A stretch of 64,000 nucleotides of DNA from DATAES01 sp963721305 (GTDB lineage: Bacteria > Actinomycetota > Acidimicrobiia > Acidimicrobiales > JACDCH01), in NCBI GenBank assembly GCA_963721305.1, contig CAVRIR010000005.1, positions 310,001 to 374,000 of the forward strand, read 5' to 3'. Positions 1 to 8,384 of this stretch are shown piece after piece. The notes beneath the pieces were generated by a model, which saw only the letters and a program-made list of their open reading frames with translations, was not told where the DNA came from and searched no databases. Both the position numbers and the translations under genes were made by a program. Positions within the stretch are counted from its first letter, which is position 1; the number at the start of each line of letters is the position of its first letter.

Positions 1-1
1 A

Positions 2-97
2 CTCGTCGATCCGTACTTCAACGAGACCGTTCTCGGCGAGCGGTTCGAATTCGACCTCGATGCTGTCGAAGCATTCCTCCGCCAGCACTGGGAGTGA
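2..97 (+). CDS. C-terminal fragment of an unidentified protein
   Basis: An open frame enters from the left edge and stops with TGA at 95-97, leaving 31 residues that end in AFLRQHWE. Codon use is high-GC and coding-like, but the fragment is too short to assign to a family. It is transcribed toward the minus-strand VOC gene, so the two are convergent. Function unknown. Confidence 0.5.
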   Translation, partial: LVDPYFNETVLGERFEFDLDAVEAFLRQHWE

Positions 98-182
98 TCA
101 GAAGCGCGGTGTGATTCGCAGCGTCGGAACTGCTCGCTACGAGCGAGTCTGCATCACCGGCGCGCCGGTGTGCCTGACGCTC

Positions 183-549
183 TCAGTCCAAGCGACGCGC
201 GAGGAGGCAGAACTCGTTGCCCTCGGGATCCGCGAGGACGATCCACGGTACGTCGCCCTGCCCCACGTCCACGCGACGCCGCGCCGAGCGACAGCAAACG
301 CTCGAGCTCGTCCGCCTGGTCGACGCCCGACGGGTTCACGTCGAGGTGCAACCGGTTCTTCACCGTCTTCGGCTCGGGCACGGGCACGAACACCAGCAAC
401 GGCCTGGACGTGTAGTCGCCGGACGCCGAGGTCCAGCACAGGCCGCGCTCGTCTTCGACGACGGGCCAACCCAGCACGTCACCCCAGAAGTGAGCGACGA
501 TCTTCGGGTCGAGGGCATCGATGATGATCTCGGTGAGCACGCTGGCCAT
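183..549 (-). pseudogene. VOC/glyoxalase-like protein, frameshifted
   Basis: The N-terminal ~100 residues (start ATG at 549, MASVLTEIIIDALDP) look like a glyoxalase_6-type VOC protein, including the FWGDVLGWPV and RLHLDVNP segments. In that frame the end turns into an Arg/Gly-rich sequence without homology. Moving by one base at about 276-290 restores the classical VOC ending (WIVLADPEGNEFCLLARRLD) with a TGA at 183-185. The break lies in a GC-repeat run, so a real dinucleotide deletion or a sequence error are equally possible. VOC proteins are metal-dependent lyases, isomerases or dioxygenases; this one has no assignable substrate. It sits downstream of HU on the same strand, separated by a strong hairpin. 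Confidence 0.75.
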
Positions 550-572
550 GCGACAGCGTTTCAGTTCTCGTC

Positions 573-600
573 GCTCGGCACCACCGTGATGGTGCCGAGC
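573..600 (-). terminator. Hairpin between HU and VOC genes
   Basis: A perfect 10-bp stem (GCTCGGCACC / GGTGCCGAGC) with an 8-base loop lies 10 bp after the HU stop codon on the HU-coding strand. There is no T-tract, so it may be a weak or actinobacterial-type terminator, or an mRNA 3' stabiliser, rather than a canonical intrinsic terminator. Confidence 0.5.
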
Positions 601-610
601 AACCGACCGC

Positions 611-922
611 CTACTTCTTCTTCGCGGCCTTCTTCGCCTTCGTGTTGAGCTCTGACTTGAGCGTCGACGAAGCCGAGAACTTCAGTGCGGTCGAGGCGGC
701 GATGTTGATCGTCGCGCCCGTCTGCGGGTTGCGGCCGGTACGGGCGGCACGCTGGCTGACGCCGAACTTGCCGAAGCCAGGCCATGCGACCTCCTCGCCC
801 GACTTCACCGCGCTGACGACGGTGCCGAAGAACGAATCGAGGACTCGCTCCGCGTCAGCCTTCGACAGGCCTGCTTCGCCGGCAACGCGATCGAGGAGAT
901 CCGCTTTGGTAATAGCTGCCAC
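611..922 (-). CDS. hup: HU-family DNA-binding protein
   Basis: This 103-residue protein has the HU/IHF fold: ITKADLLDRVAGEAGLSKADAERVL at the N-terminus, then WPGFGKFGVSQRAARTGRNPQTG (the DNA-binding beta-arm with the RNPQTG signature) and a short Lys/Ala tail ending AKKAAKKK. HU proteins bend and compact DNA non-specifically as dimers. The long Lys-rich extension of mycobacterial HupB is absent here. The GTG at 922 is chosen because AGGAGG lies five bases upstream and nothing upstream of it resembles HU. The divergent neighbour is a small conserved-looking ORF. A housekeeping role is likely. Confidence 0.9.
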   Translation of the reverse strand: MAAITKADLLDRVAGEAGLSKADAERVLDSFFGTVVSAVKSGEEVAWPGFGKFGVSQRAARTGRNPQTGATINIAASTALKFSASSTLKSELNTKAKKAAKKK

Positions 923-927
923 CTCCA

Positions 928-933
928 CCTCCT
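928..933 (-). promoter_or_regulatory. Shine-Dalgarno site of hup
   Basis: A perfect AGGAGG on the minus strand lies five bases before the GTG at 922. It overlaps an alternative in-frame GTG at 928, which is therefore disfavoured as the start. Confidence 0.6.
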
Positions 934-1025
934 GGTGGGATCGGTCGTGAACTTGGGGACCGCGTATCTGAGCGCGCCGGGCACCATAAAGCAAGGACCG
1001 TCGCCGCTGGACCAGTATCGGACCA

Positions 1026-1253
1026 ATGCTCGAGGACGGAACGTACGACGCTCTCGTCGTCGACGCGGCAGCGGATCCCGCGGCCGGGGACGACGTGATC
1101 GCGCTCGATGTGACGATCCTGAGCGGTACGCACAAGGGCGAGATCGTGTCCCTGCGCGCGTCGGGATTGCACCGTGACGAACTCGATCTCTTGGGACTTC
1201 CCGGCACGATCGTCGTCGAAAACGGCGTGCCGACCCTCACGATCGAGGGCTAA
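1026..1253 (+). CDS. Small hypothetical protein (75 aa)
   Basis: A 75-residue acidic protein begins MLEDGTYDALVVDAA and ends VPTLTIEG. It lacks a signal peptide or membrane segment. The middle (DVTILSGTHKGEIVSLRASGL) resembles a small beta-barrel such as an OB-like fold, but I cannot assign a family. High-GC codon use, an ATG start, position between the divergent HU gene and the co-directional GNAT gene, and only 8 bp to the latter argue for a real gene. Role unknown; it is probably co-transcribed with the acetyltransferase. Confidence 0.6.
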   Translation: MLEDGTYDALVVDAAADPAAGDDVIALDVTILSGTHKGEIVSLRASGLHRDELDLLGLPGTIVVENGVPTLTIEG

Positions 1254-1261
1254 CAAGAGGC

Positions 1262-1906
1262 ATGCGCACACCGCACTGGCCGTTGTTCGATCTGGTCGTA
1301 CGCACGCCGCGCGTGACGCTGCGGTTCCCCGATGATGATCTCGTCATCGCACTCGCGGATCTCTCGACGCTGCCGATCCACGATCCGGCGTGGATGCCGT
1401 TCACCGAGCCCTGGACCGACGCGCCGGCGGACGAGCTGCCGCGCGGGGCGTTGAAGTACTTCTGGGGCATCCGCAGCCGGTGGGAGCCTGACGACTGGAC
1501 GTGCCTGATGGCCGTGCTGGTCGACGACGAGGTCGTGGGCGCGCAGGACGTCATGGCGCGGCACTTCGAGCAGGCTCGTTCGGTGAAGACGGGCTCGTGG
1601 CTCACGAAGTCGCGCCAAGGCGAAGGCATCGGCAAGGAGATGCGCGCCGCGATCCTCCATCTCGCGTTCGAAGGCCTCGGCGCCGAGGTCGCGAACACCG
1701 CTGCGTGGCACGACAACGCGAGGTCGTTGGGCGTGACGCGCGCGCTCGGTTACGAACCAAACGGTTGGACGACCGAGATGCGCCGCGATCAACCGGATCG
1801 AATGCTCAACTTCGTGCTCACGCGCGACAAGTGGAAGCAGCGACGCCGCGATGACATCGAGATCGAGGGCCTCGAACCGTGCCTGCCGCTGTTCGGCGTG
1901 TCGTAG
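1262..1906 (+). CDS. GNAT-family N-acetyltransferase
   Basis: This 214-residue protein matches the RimJ/RimL-like GNAT pattern. It opens with VVRTPRVTLRFPDDD, has a substrate-side beta-strand (MAVLVDDEVVGAQDVMA), the acetyl-CoA pyrophosphate loop SRQGEGIGKEMRAA (R/Q-x-x-G-x-G/A type), and the C-terminal NTAAWHDNARSLGVTRALGYE helix-strand. It would transfer acetyl from acetyl-CoA to an amine; the substrate is unknown. The ATG at 1262 lies 8 bp after the small upstream ORF. Its 3' end overlaps the next gene by 28 bp, suggesting translational coupling. Confidence 0.85.
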   Translation: MRTPHWPLFDLVVRTPRVTLRFPDDDLVIALADLSTLPIHDPAWMPFTEPWTDAPADELPRGALKYFWGIRSRWEPDDWTCLMAVLVDDEVVGAQDVMARHFEQARSVKTGSWLTKSRQGEGIGKEMRAAILHLAFEGLGAEVANTAAWHDNARSLGVTRALGYEPNGWTTEMRRDQPDRMLNFVLTRDKWKQRRRDDIEIEGLEPCLPLFGVS

Positions 1907-2574
1907 CCGGCGTCGACGGTTGCCGCGCCGGGTGGCTGGCGGTGCTGGCACCTGCGGAAGGCGATGGTCCGACGTCGATGCAGGTCGTCCCGTGCTTCGC
2001 GGACGTCCTCGCATTGAAGCCCGCTGCGATCGCGGTTGACATGCCGATCGGTCTTCCCGCCTGCGGCTCGCGCGCGTGCGATGTGTTGACGAGACGGCGG
2101 CTCGGCGTTCGACGCGCGTCGGTGTTCCCGGCACCGATCCGATCCGTGCTCGCGGCGAGCTCGTACGAGGACGCGCTCGCGATCTCGCGCGCCGTCGATG
2201 GCCGCGGACTCAGTCGCCAGGCGTTCAACCTTTTGTCGCGCATCCGAGACCTCGACGCGCACGTCACGACGCGCACGCAAGCGTGGATCAGAGAGGCGCA
2301 TCCGGAGCTGTGCTTCGCCCTCCTGCTCGGATCACCGTGCGCAGCACCGAAGCGATCGCCTCGGGGACGAGCCGAGCGCCTGGCTGCGATCGCTCGTCTG
2401 CATCCCGAGGTGCACGATCGACTGGCCGAGCCGAGACCTGGCGCAGCGATCGACGACGTGCTCGACGCCTACGCACTCACGGTGACGGCGCGACGGCTGA
2501 TCGAGGGCACCGCCGAACGGATCGGCGACGGCGCGCGCGACGAGCGTGGCCTGCGTCAGGAGGTCGTGCTGTAG
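1879..2574 (+). CDS. DUF429 domain protein
   Basis: The 231-residue protein carries the DUF429 signature: an RNase H-like opening VVAGVDGCRAGWLAV, then AVDMPIGLP, and HPELCFALL further on. DUF429 proteins are predicted nuclease-fold proteins of unknown role. Conserved Asp residues in GVDGC and VDMPIG are present, so a metal-binding site could be intact. The gene overlaps the GNAT gene by 28 bp in another frame; the ATG at 1879 is the only good start before the conserved GVDG motif. Confidence 0.8.
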   Translation: MPAAVRRVVAGVDGCRAGWLAVLAPAEGDGPTSMQVVPCFADVLALKPAAIAVDMPIGLPACGSRACDVLTRRRLGVRRASVFPAPIRSVLAASSYEDALAISRAVDGRGLSRQAFNLLSRIRDLDAHVTTRTQAWIREAHPELCFALLLGSPCAAPKRSPRGRAERLAAIARLHPEVHDRLAEPRPGAAIDDVLDAYALTVTARRLIEGTAERIGDGARDERGLRQEVVL

Positions 2575-2631
2575 CACAGCGTCGGAAGCACTGACGAAGG
2601 TCGTCGTCGAGGCGGCTACCGTCGACAACGC

Positions 2632-3616
2632 TTGACCTACGAGACCTGCGACGGCTGCCGCTTCGACGGGAGCCACTACAGCCGAATCGATGCCCGCAAG
2701 TCGTTGCGCACGATCGCGACACGTCTGGCGATGGGCGACCGACGACATCGACGAGGCCGTCCTCGCCTGCCGTCCTGCCCCGACGGTCTGGTCCCCGACG
2801 GAGTACGCCGCACACGCGGCTGACGTCGTGTCCGTCGTCGGGATGTTCCTGCACATGATGACGACACGCGACCTCGATCCGATCGAGGTCCCGAAGTCAG
2901 CCGGGGCGTCGGCCGATGACGGGCCGCCGTCGACGACCTTCGTCGAGGCGGTGGACAGGCTCGAGTCGCAGGCGCTGCTGATGGACGACGAGGTCGCGCA
3001 CCTGACGCCGAACCAGTGGAACCGGACAGTGGTTCTGGACGGCGAGACGATCGACACCGAGTGGGTCGTGCGCCACGCGGTGCACGACGCCGGTCACCAC
3101 TTGATGGACATCGGCCGGGGTCTGCACGCCCTCGGTGTCGGCGCACCCCAGGCGACGGGCGTGGTACACGGGGTGTTCGTGTCCGAAGGTGGCGTCCCGA
3201 AGCTCCCGATCGATGCGGCGCAGGTGGGCTACCGCGGGATCGACGGTGACCGTCAGGCGACGCGCCAGCACCACGGTCGCGTCTGGCAGGCCCTGTGCCT
3301 GTGGTCGACCGAGGTGATCGACGGTCTCCAGGCCGAAGGCCATCCGGTGGCGCCCGGGAGCGCGGGCGAGAACGTCTCGATCACGGGCGTCGACTGGACG
3401 TCCCTACGGCCAGGTGTGCAGCTCTCGATCGGCGAGGTGCTGGCCGAGGTTTCCGCGTATGCGGAACCGTGCTCGAAGAACGCCGGATGGTTCGTCGGCG
3501 GCGACTACGGCCGCATGAGCCACGATCGTCAACGAGGTGTGAGCCGCCTGTACGCAAGCGTGCTGCGCGACGGCGTGATCCGCCCCGGCGACGCGATCGT
3601 CGTCGAACCGGACTGA
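2632..3616 (+). CDS. DinB-MOSC fusion protein, with an apparent N-terminal frameshift
   Basis: The uninterrupted frame from ATG 2690 encodes a DinB-like four-helix domain (WSPTEYAAHAADVVSVV and HAVHDAGHHLMDIG, with metal-ligand-like His) followed from about residue 160 by a MOSC domain (GYRGIDGDRQATRQHHGR, GENVSITGVDW, and the conserved Cys in AYAEPCSKN). MOSC domains serve sulfur-carrier functions in molybdenum-cofactor and detoxification enzymes. The usual N-terminus of this DinB group (MTYETCDGCRFDGSHYS, with a CxxC) is present from TTG 2632 but in another frame. One extra base at about 2722-2731 separates them. Fusing the two frames would give a complete protein. The exact reaction is unknown; decay or a sequence error remain possible. 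Confidence 0.75.
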
Positions 3617-3656
3617 CGGCGGCCGACCGCCGCCCGGCGCTCCTCCGGATCGGCTC

Positions 3657-4103
3657 TCACCTTGTCGCGAGGGCGTCTCGCAACCGGGTCGCCATCGCCG
3701 CCGCATCGTCGTCGCTCGCGTACTTGGTGCGCGGCCAGAAGAAGCCGCGTAGTCCGTCCTTGCGATTGCGCGGGACGACGTGCACGTGGAGATGCGCGAC
3801 GCTCTGGCTCACGCGGTTGTTGATCGCGACGAAGGATCCGGCCGCGCCGAGCTCGCTCTCCATCACGCCCGCAAGGCGTTGCGCGGCGCCGAAATACGGC
3901 TCGAGCATCGGGGCCGGCAGGTCGAGCAACGTCTCGCAGTGCACCTTCGGGACGAGCAACGTGTGCCCCGGGAACAGCGGCCGGATGTCGAGGAACGCGA
4001 ACACATCGTCCGCGTCGAGGACCACGTGCGCAGGTCGCTCGCCGGCGACGATCTCGCAGAAGGTGCAGGCCAGACGACCACTCTTTCGCAGATCGTCGAC
4101 CAT
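3657..4103 (-). CDS. HIT-family hydrolase/transferase
   Basis: This 148-residue protein has the histidine-triad motif HLHVHVV at about residues 104-110, and the N-terminal CTFCEIVAGERPAHVV and FPGHTLLVPKVH segments of HIT (Hint/Fhit-type) proteins. These hydrolyse nucleotide phosphoramidates or dinucleoside polyphosphates; the nucleophile is the middle His of the triad. The length is typical. It is transcribed divergently from the PhoH gene and convergent with the DinB-MOSC gene. The ATG at 4103 (MVDDLRKSG) fits the family start. Confidence 0.9.
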   Translation of the reverse strand: MVDDLRKSGRLACTFCEIVAGERPAHVVLDADDVFAFLDIRPLFPGHTLLVPKVHCETLLDLPAPMLEPYFGAAQRLAGVMESELGAAGSFVAINNRVSQSVAHLHVHVVPRNRKDGLRGFFWPRTKYASDDDAAAMATRLRDALATR

Positions 4104-4232
4104 TCAACAGCCGATCCGCGAACCATCCACCACCGGCGCGTGTCTTGGCGGTTTGATGTCGGCAGTGACCTCGTGCTGCTCCTCGACGGCCGGCCATGAT
4201 GCCGCGGTCGGAGCAGTCTGACTCCAAATGGG

Positions 4233-5558
4233 GTGGCCGTGACCGATCTGTCCGCCACGCGCGCTGACTGCCCGCGCACGTACGTCCTCGACACCTCCGT
4301 GCTCCTTGCGGATCCGCGCTCGCTCGTGCGGTTCGACGAGCACGAAGTCGTCATTCCGGTCGTCGTGATCAGCGAGCTCGAAGCGAAGCGCGATCACCCG
4401 GAGCTCGGATGGGCGGCGCGTCAAGCGCTGCGGATGCTCGAGAAGTTCCGGCAGACCGGGCCACTCACCGAAGCGTTGCGGGCCAACGACGCGGGCGGCA
4501 CGCTGCGCGTCGAGTTGAACCATCAGGACACCGGCGCGTTGCCGGCAGCGTTGACGACGGACAACAACGATCATCGCATCCTCGCGGTTGCGAAGAACCT
4601 CTCCGATGAAGGACGTGACGTCACCGTCGTCACGAAGGACTTGCCGCTGAGGCTCAAGGCGAGCATCGTCGGGCTGCACGCCGACGAGTACCGAAACGAG
4701 CTCGCGACCGACTCCAGCTGGAGCGGCTTCGTCGACGTCGAAGTCGAGCGCGATGTCATCGACGAGCTGTTCGCCGAGCGCGCCGTCGACCTGCGTGAAG
4801 CGCGCGAGCTGCCGTGCAACACCGGCATCGCACTCGTTGCCGGCGCGACGGGCTCGCAGTCTGCGCTCGGTCGCGTGCATGACGACAAGCGCATCCATCT
4901 CGTGCGCGGCGATCGCACGCTGTTCGATCTGCACGGGCGTTCGGCCGAGCAGCGCATCGCGATCGACCTGCTGGCGGACCACAGCGTCGGCATCCTGTCG
5001 ATCGGCGGTCCCGCCGGCACCGGCAAGAGCGTGATGGCGCTGGCGGCGGGACTCGAAGCGGTGGTCGAGCAACGAACGCACAAGCGGGTCCTCGTGTTTC
5101 GTCCCATCTACCCCGTGGGCGGACAGGATCTCGGCTTCCTACCGGGCACCGAGGCCGAGAAGATGGCGCCCTGGGCGGCCGCCGTCACCGACGCACTCGA
5201 GTCGATCGTCGGCCGTGAGGTCATCGAGGAGGTGTTCGCGCGGAACCTGCTCGAGGTGCTTCCGCTCACGCACATCCGCGGTCGCAGTCTGACCGACACG
5301 TTCGTCATCATCGACGAGGCGCAGAACCTCGAGCGCGGCGTGCTGCTCACCGCGCTGTCGCGTCTCGGTGACGGAAGCCGCGTCGTCCTCACGCACGACG
5401 TCGCGCAGCGAGACAACCTGCGCGTCGGCCGCCATGACGGAATCGCGTCGGTCATCGACGCGTTGCGCGGACATCCCTTGTTCGGTCACATCACGTTGAC
5501 GCGATCCGAACGCAGTCCGATCGCCGCGCTCGTCACTGATCTGCTCGACGGCATCTGA
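4233..5558 (+). CDS. phoH2: PIN-PhoH family ATPase/RNase (PhoH2 type)
   Basis: The 441-residue protein joins an N-terminal PIN nuclease domain (YVLDTSVLLADP, then ISELEAKRDHPELG and the DNNDHRILAVA acid cluster) to a C-terminal PhoH helicase-like ATPase. Walker A (GGPAGTGKS) lies at about residues 257-265 and Walker B (FVIIDEAQN) at about 356-364. PhoH2 of mycobacteria and Thermobispora is a sequence-specific RNA helicase and RNase, and in some genomes is paired with a small antitoxin-like protein. No such partner is seen upstream here. The start is the GTG at 4233, since the nearby ATG at 4228 terminates at once. A hairpin terminator follows. Confidence 0.9.
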   Translation: MAVTDLSATRADCPRTYVLDTSVLLADPRSLVRFDEHEVVIPVVVISELEAKRDHPELGWAARQALRMLEKFRQTGPLTEALRANDAGGTLRVELNHQDTGALPAALTTDNNDHRILAVAKNLSDEGRDVTVVTKDLPLRLKASIVGLHADEYRNELATDSSWSGFVDVEVERDVIDELFAERAVDLREARELPCNTGIALVAGATGSQSALGRVHDDKRIHLVRGDRTLFDLHGRSAEQRIAIDLLADHSVGILSIGGPAGTGKSVMALAAGLEAVVEQRTHKRVLVFRPIYPVGGQDLGFLPGTEAEKMAPWAAAVTDALESIVGREVIEEVFARNLLEVLPLTHIRGRSLTDTFVIIDEAQNLERGVLLTALSRLGDGSRVVLTHDVAQRDNLRVGRHDGIASVIDALRGHPLFGHITLTRSERSPIAALVTDLLDGI

Positions 5559-5589
5559 GTCTCCCCTCTCAGCGCGACCATCCCCCTTC

Positions 5590-5607
5590 AGCGCGCGGCG
5601 CGCTTTT
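5590..5607 (+). terminator. Intrinsic terminator candidate after phoH2
   Basis: A 6-bp GC stem (AGCGCG / CGCGCT) with a CGG loop is followed by TTT, 31 bp after the phoH2 stop. It is the only stem plus T-run seen at this end. Confidence 0.5.
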
Positions 5608-5643
5608 ACCCTTGTGTCCGGAGTCGGAGGAGAGGGGCATCGG

Positions 5644-6267
5644 ATGAGCCGCCGTCCGGGTGTGTACGGACTCGACATCGAAACCGACACGACGGTCAAC
5701 GGCCTCGACTCCGAGATCGCTGCGGTGATCACCGTCGCGCTGTCGCACGACGACTACGACGAAGTCTTCAGCGGCGACGAGGAATCGATTCTCGTCGCTC
5801 TCGACGAGCGACTGGCCGAGTTGGCGCCGGGCGTGCTCGCGACGTGGAACGGCGCCGCGTTCGACCTTCCGTTCCTCGCCGACCGCGCCGCGATGCTCGA
5901 CCTGCCGATCGGCTTGCACCTGCGCGCCGATCCGAGCATCCGCATGCGACACGAACCACTCCCGGGGCACGACGGCGCGTACCGAGCCCGGTGGTACCGG
6001 CACGGCCACATCGACGCGTACCGGCTCTATCGCGGCGATGTCGGTCCCGCGCTGCGGGTGTCGTGCTCGCTCAAGTCGATCGCCCGCCTGGTCGGCCTCG
6101 CGCCTCTGCAGGTCGACCGCACCCGCATCCACGATCTCAGCCGCGAGGTGCTCCACGCCTACGCGGCCAGCGACGCCCGACTGGCCCGGGTGCTGACCGA
6201 GCGCCGATGGGGCACCGCCGCCCGTTTCGTCGACCGGGCCGACTTCACTGTCACACGGTCGGCGTAG
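5644..6267 (+). CDS. 3'-5' exonuclease, DEDDy (DnaQ/PolB-like)
   Basis: This 207-residue protein has the exonuclease motifs in order: Exo I with D/E in GLDIETDT, Exo II in ATWNGAAFDLPFL, and Exo III in YAASDARLARVL, where the Y-x3-D spacing indicates the DEDDy class. Such proteins degrade DNA or RNA 3'-5' or proofread. It lacks polymerase domains, so it stands alone. The ATG at 5644 follows GGAGG at suitable distance and precedes the Exo I motif by 17 residues; a longer start at 5614 would run through the ribosome-binding site. Confidence 0.8.
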   Translation: MSRRPGVYGLDIETDTTVNGLDSEIAAVITVALSHDDYDEVFSGDEESILVALDERLAELAPGVLATWNGAAFDLPFLADRAAMLDLPIGLHLRADPSIRMRHEPLPGHDGAYRARWYRHGHIDAYRLYRGDVGPALRVSCSLKSIARLVGLAPLQVDRTRIHDLSREVLHAYAASDARLARVLTERRWGTAARFVDRADFTVTRSA

Positions 6268-6292
6268 AGTCTCCGGCAGCGAACGGGTTCGC

Positions 6293-6355
6293 GATCTCCC
6301 TCCCGCACTGCGGGCGCCGGATCGCCTCATGGAGGCATCCGCCACCCGGGAGATC
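6293..6355 (+). promoter_or_regulatory. Structured 5' leader of the next gene
   Basis: An 8-bp closing stem (GATCTCCC 6293-6300 with GGGAGATC 6348-6355) encloses two smaller hairpins: CCCGC/GCGGG at 6302-6314 and GCCTC/GAGGC at 6324-6336, the latter extended by GGAT/ATCC with one bulged C. This three-way-junction-like fold ends 2 bases before the ATG at 6358, so it would occlude the ribosome-binding site. It resembles a cis-regulatory leader, but I do not recognise a known riboswitch class. Confidence 0.35.
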
Positions 6356-6357
6356 CG

Positions 6358-7311
6358 ATGGTCTCGAAGAGTCCCACTGTCCGCACGACCCGCCGTCGAC
6401 TTCAGTCGGTCGAACCCCCGCCCTTCGCGCTCGGGCTCGACCTCGACATCGAAGCGCTCGACGAGCACCTCCCTTCGCTCGCCGTGCACATCGAGCGCGC
6501 GTTCGGTGCGAACGAGGTGCCGCACATCATTCGCATCAGCCGTGACGGGGTGACCGACGAGGGCATCGACGTCGGCATGCGCGCGATCGACGACATCGAC
6601 GACAGCGTGGTGAGTGCGCTCACCGGGTTCATCGCACCGGACGACTGGCTTGCCATCGGTGTGTCGACAGGTGGCAACGCGTACCCGATCGACGCTGGTT
6701 CCGATCACCGGCGGTCGCGCGTGCGCTTCGTCCATCTCGTCACCCGGCGGAGCACGACCGCATCTGTCGTGCACATCGCGAACGACGAGCCACAGCTGTT
6801 CACCGCGACCGGCGCATCGGAAGGGCCGATCGGGCGGGTCGACGACGTGTGCCGACGCGCGCTCGGCCTGGCCACCTCGCCGCCCGGTTCCACGCTCGAG
6901 CTGTTCGCGTTGTGGTGGCTCGGCGAGGTCGTCGCGCTGGGCAGTGACGCGTCGCATGACTGGGATGCGGTCGCGGCATTGCATCCGGCGGTGCAGGCGT
7001 TCGTCAACTCCGAGCCGGAGGTCACGCGCGAAGCAGCGACCCGGCTCGTCGACCTCGGCGCGCTCATGGCGCGCATCGTGAGCTGGTCGTCGCTCCGCGC
7101 CGAGGCTGCGGCGGGACGAAGCCAGGTCGACGCCATTTCCCCTGCACTAGCGCGCTGGCTCGACGACGGCGCCTACAGCCGGTGGCTGCTCGGCACGTAC
7201 CCACCGTTGCGTGAGCTCAGCGCAGCCGTCACCGAGCTGCTGCCGCCGGCGACCGCTCTGCAGCTGCGATCCGTGCTCGCCGCATGGGGCCTCGATGCGT
7301 CACGTCCTTAG
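6358..7311 (+). CDS. Conserved-looking hypothetical protein
   Basis: A 317-residue soluble protein with no signal peptide or membrane segment and no family that I recognise. It has a basic first 15 residues, then an acidic region (LGLDLDIEALDEHL). The centre contains FVHLVTRRSTTASVVHI, and the C-terminal half is helical (ALMARIVSWSSLRAEAAAG). Codon use matches its neighbours. It follows the exonuclease by 90 bp containing a folded leader. Function not assigned. Confidence 0.65.
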   Translation: MVSKSPTVRTTRRRLQSVEPPPFALGLDLDIEALDEHLPSLAVHIERAFGANEVPHIIRISRDGVTDEGIDVGMRAIDDIDDSVVSALTGFIAPDDWLAIGVSTGGNAYPIDAGSDHRRSRVRFVHLVTRRSTTASVVHIANDEPQLFTATGASEGPIGRVDDVCRRALGLATSPPGSTLELFALWWLGEVVALGSDASHDWDAVAALHPAVQAFVNSEPEVTREAATRLVDLGALMARIVSWSSLRAEAAAGRSQVDAISPALARWLDDGAYSRWLLGTYPPLRELSAAVTELLPPATALQLRSVLAAWGLDASRP

Positions 7312-7321
7312 GCCGGCCCGT

Positions 7322-8347
7322 TTACGGCGGCTGTGGCAACGACGCACCCGGCCCGCTTGCGAACTGCTGCGTCATCAGGTCACGCGACGCCGGAGGTGTC
7401 GCGTTCCAGTCGTAGATCGAACCACCGATCGAGCCCGTGTCGAGCAACGACTGCACGAACCTCGTCAGCTCGTCCGCCGTCGCGGTGTCGGCGATGCCCC
7501 CGATGCCGTGCACGAGCGCGGTCGGGTCGCCGAGATCGGCGCGCAGGCGCCGCGTGCTCTCTGCGTTGTACGTGTAGCCGTCGTGGTAGCCCGACGACGC
7601 GGAACGAAACGTCCAGTAGCTCATCGGCAGCCACACGTTGTAGAGCAGGTGGAGCTGCGACCACGGGAAGTCGGGCCAACGCTGCGGGTTCACCACTTCG
7701 GTCAGCGCGGGTGGCAGCACGATCGCGCCGAGCGCTTCGCTCCCCGCCTCGGAACGGAACCGGGTCGACAGGTCGACGAGCCGTTGGTTGCGCACGTTCA
7801 CATCGGTCACCGTGTCGACGTCTTCGATGTCGACCGCCACGCCGTCGAACCGATGGCCGAGTGCGCCGAAGTCCCTGATCGCGGTCAACCGCGCGAGATC
7901 GGCGTCCACGTCGGCGAAGGTCGGCAGATACCAACCGACGACGCGCATGCCGTGCCGATCCGCGCGTATGAGGAACTCGGCGAGAAGCGCTCGATCGACG
8001 AAGCCATCGGGATCAGACGCGTCGGCGCGCGTCGCCTGGATGAAGAGCGTCTTGACGCCATGAGCCGCCATGTCGTCGACCGCAGCAGGTGTGATCGGTG
8101 GCGCTACGCCCTTCTTCTGGTAGCCCGGCCCGTAGTCGAAGGCATCGACCCACGCACCCTGGCCGGCGTAGGCGTGCACGTCACGGGTCGTCGGGCCGGA
8201 GAACGAGATGCGCCGGACGATGCTGCCGATCGACCCACCGGGCGCGCTGTGCGACGAAGAGAGCGCGACGACCGCGATCGTGACGACGAGCGCAGCGAGC
8301 AGCACGGCGAGCGCGATCCGGGCCCGCACGCGCGCGTGTCGTTGCAC
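7322..8347 (-). CDS. Membrane-anchored/exported glycosidase-like protein
   Basis: The 341-residue protein begins with a basic stretch and one hydrophobic segment (ARIALAVLLAALVVTIAVVAL, about residues 9-29), either an uncleaved signal anchor or a Sec signal. The remainder resembles TIM-barrel 'putative glycoside hydrolase' proteins: GAWVDAFDYGPGYQ, TLFIQATRADAS, MRVVGWYLPTF, FDGVAVDIEDVD (candidate catalytic acids at a strand end) and LPMSYWTFR. A role on extracellular polysaccharide or cell wall is plausible but unproven. It is divergent from xylA, from which it is separated by only 37 bp, hinting at shared sugar-related control. Confidence 0.65.
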   Translation of the reverse strand: MQRHARVRARIALAVLLAALVVTIAVVALSSSHSAPGGSIGSIVRRISFSGPTTRDVHAYAGQGAWVDAFDYGPGYQKKGVAPPITPAAVDDMAAHGVKTLFIQATRADASDPDGFVDRALLAEFLIRADRHGMRVVGWYLPTFADVDADLARLTAIRDFGALGHRFDGVAVDIEDVDTVTDVNVRNQRLVDLSTRFRSEAGSEALGAIVLPPALTEVVNPQRWPDFPWSQLHLLYNVWLPMSYWTFRSASSGYHDGYTYNAESTRRLRADLGDPTALVHGIGGIADTATADELTRFVQSLLDTGSIGGSIYDWNATPPASRDLMTQQFASGPGASLPQPP

Positions 8348-8384
8348 TGCACGACCGTACTGAGTTGGTGTCTACTGGCGGGCG

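Noticed and set aside
5569..6984. 471-codon minus-strand frame
   Set aside because: It is antisense to the exonuclease and the following hypothetical protein, with no recognisable domains.
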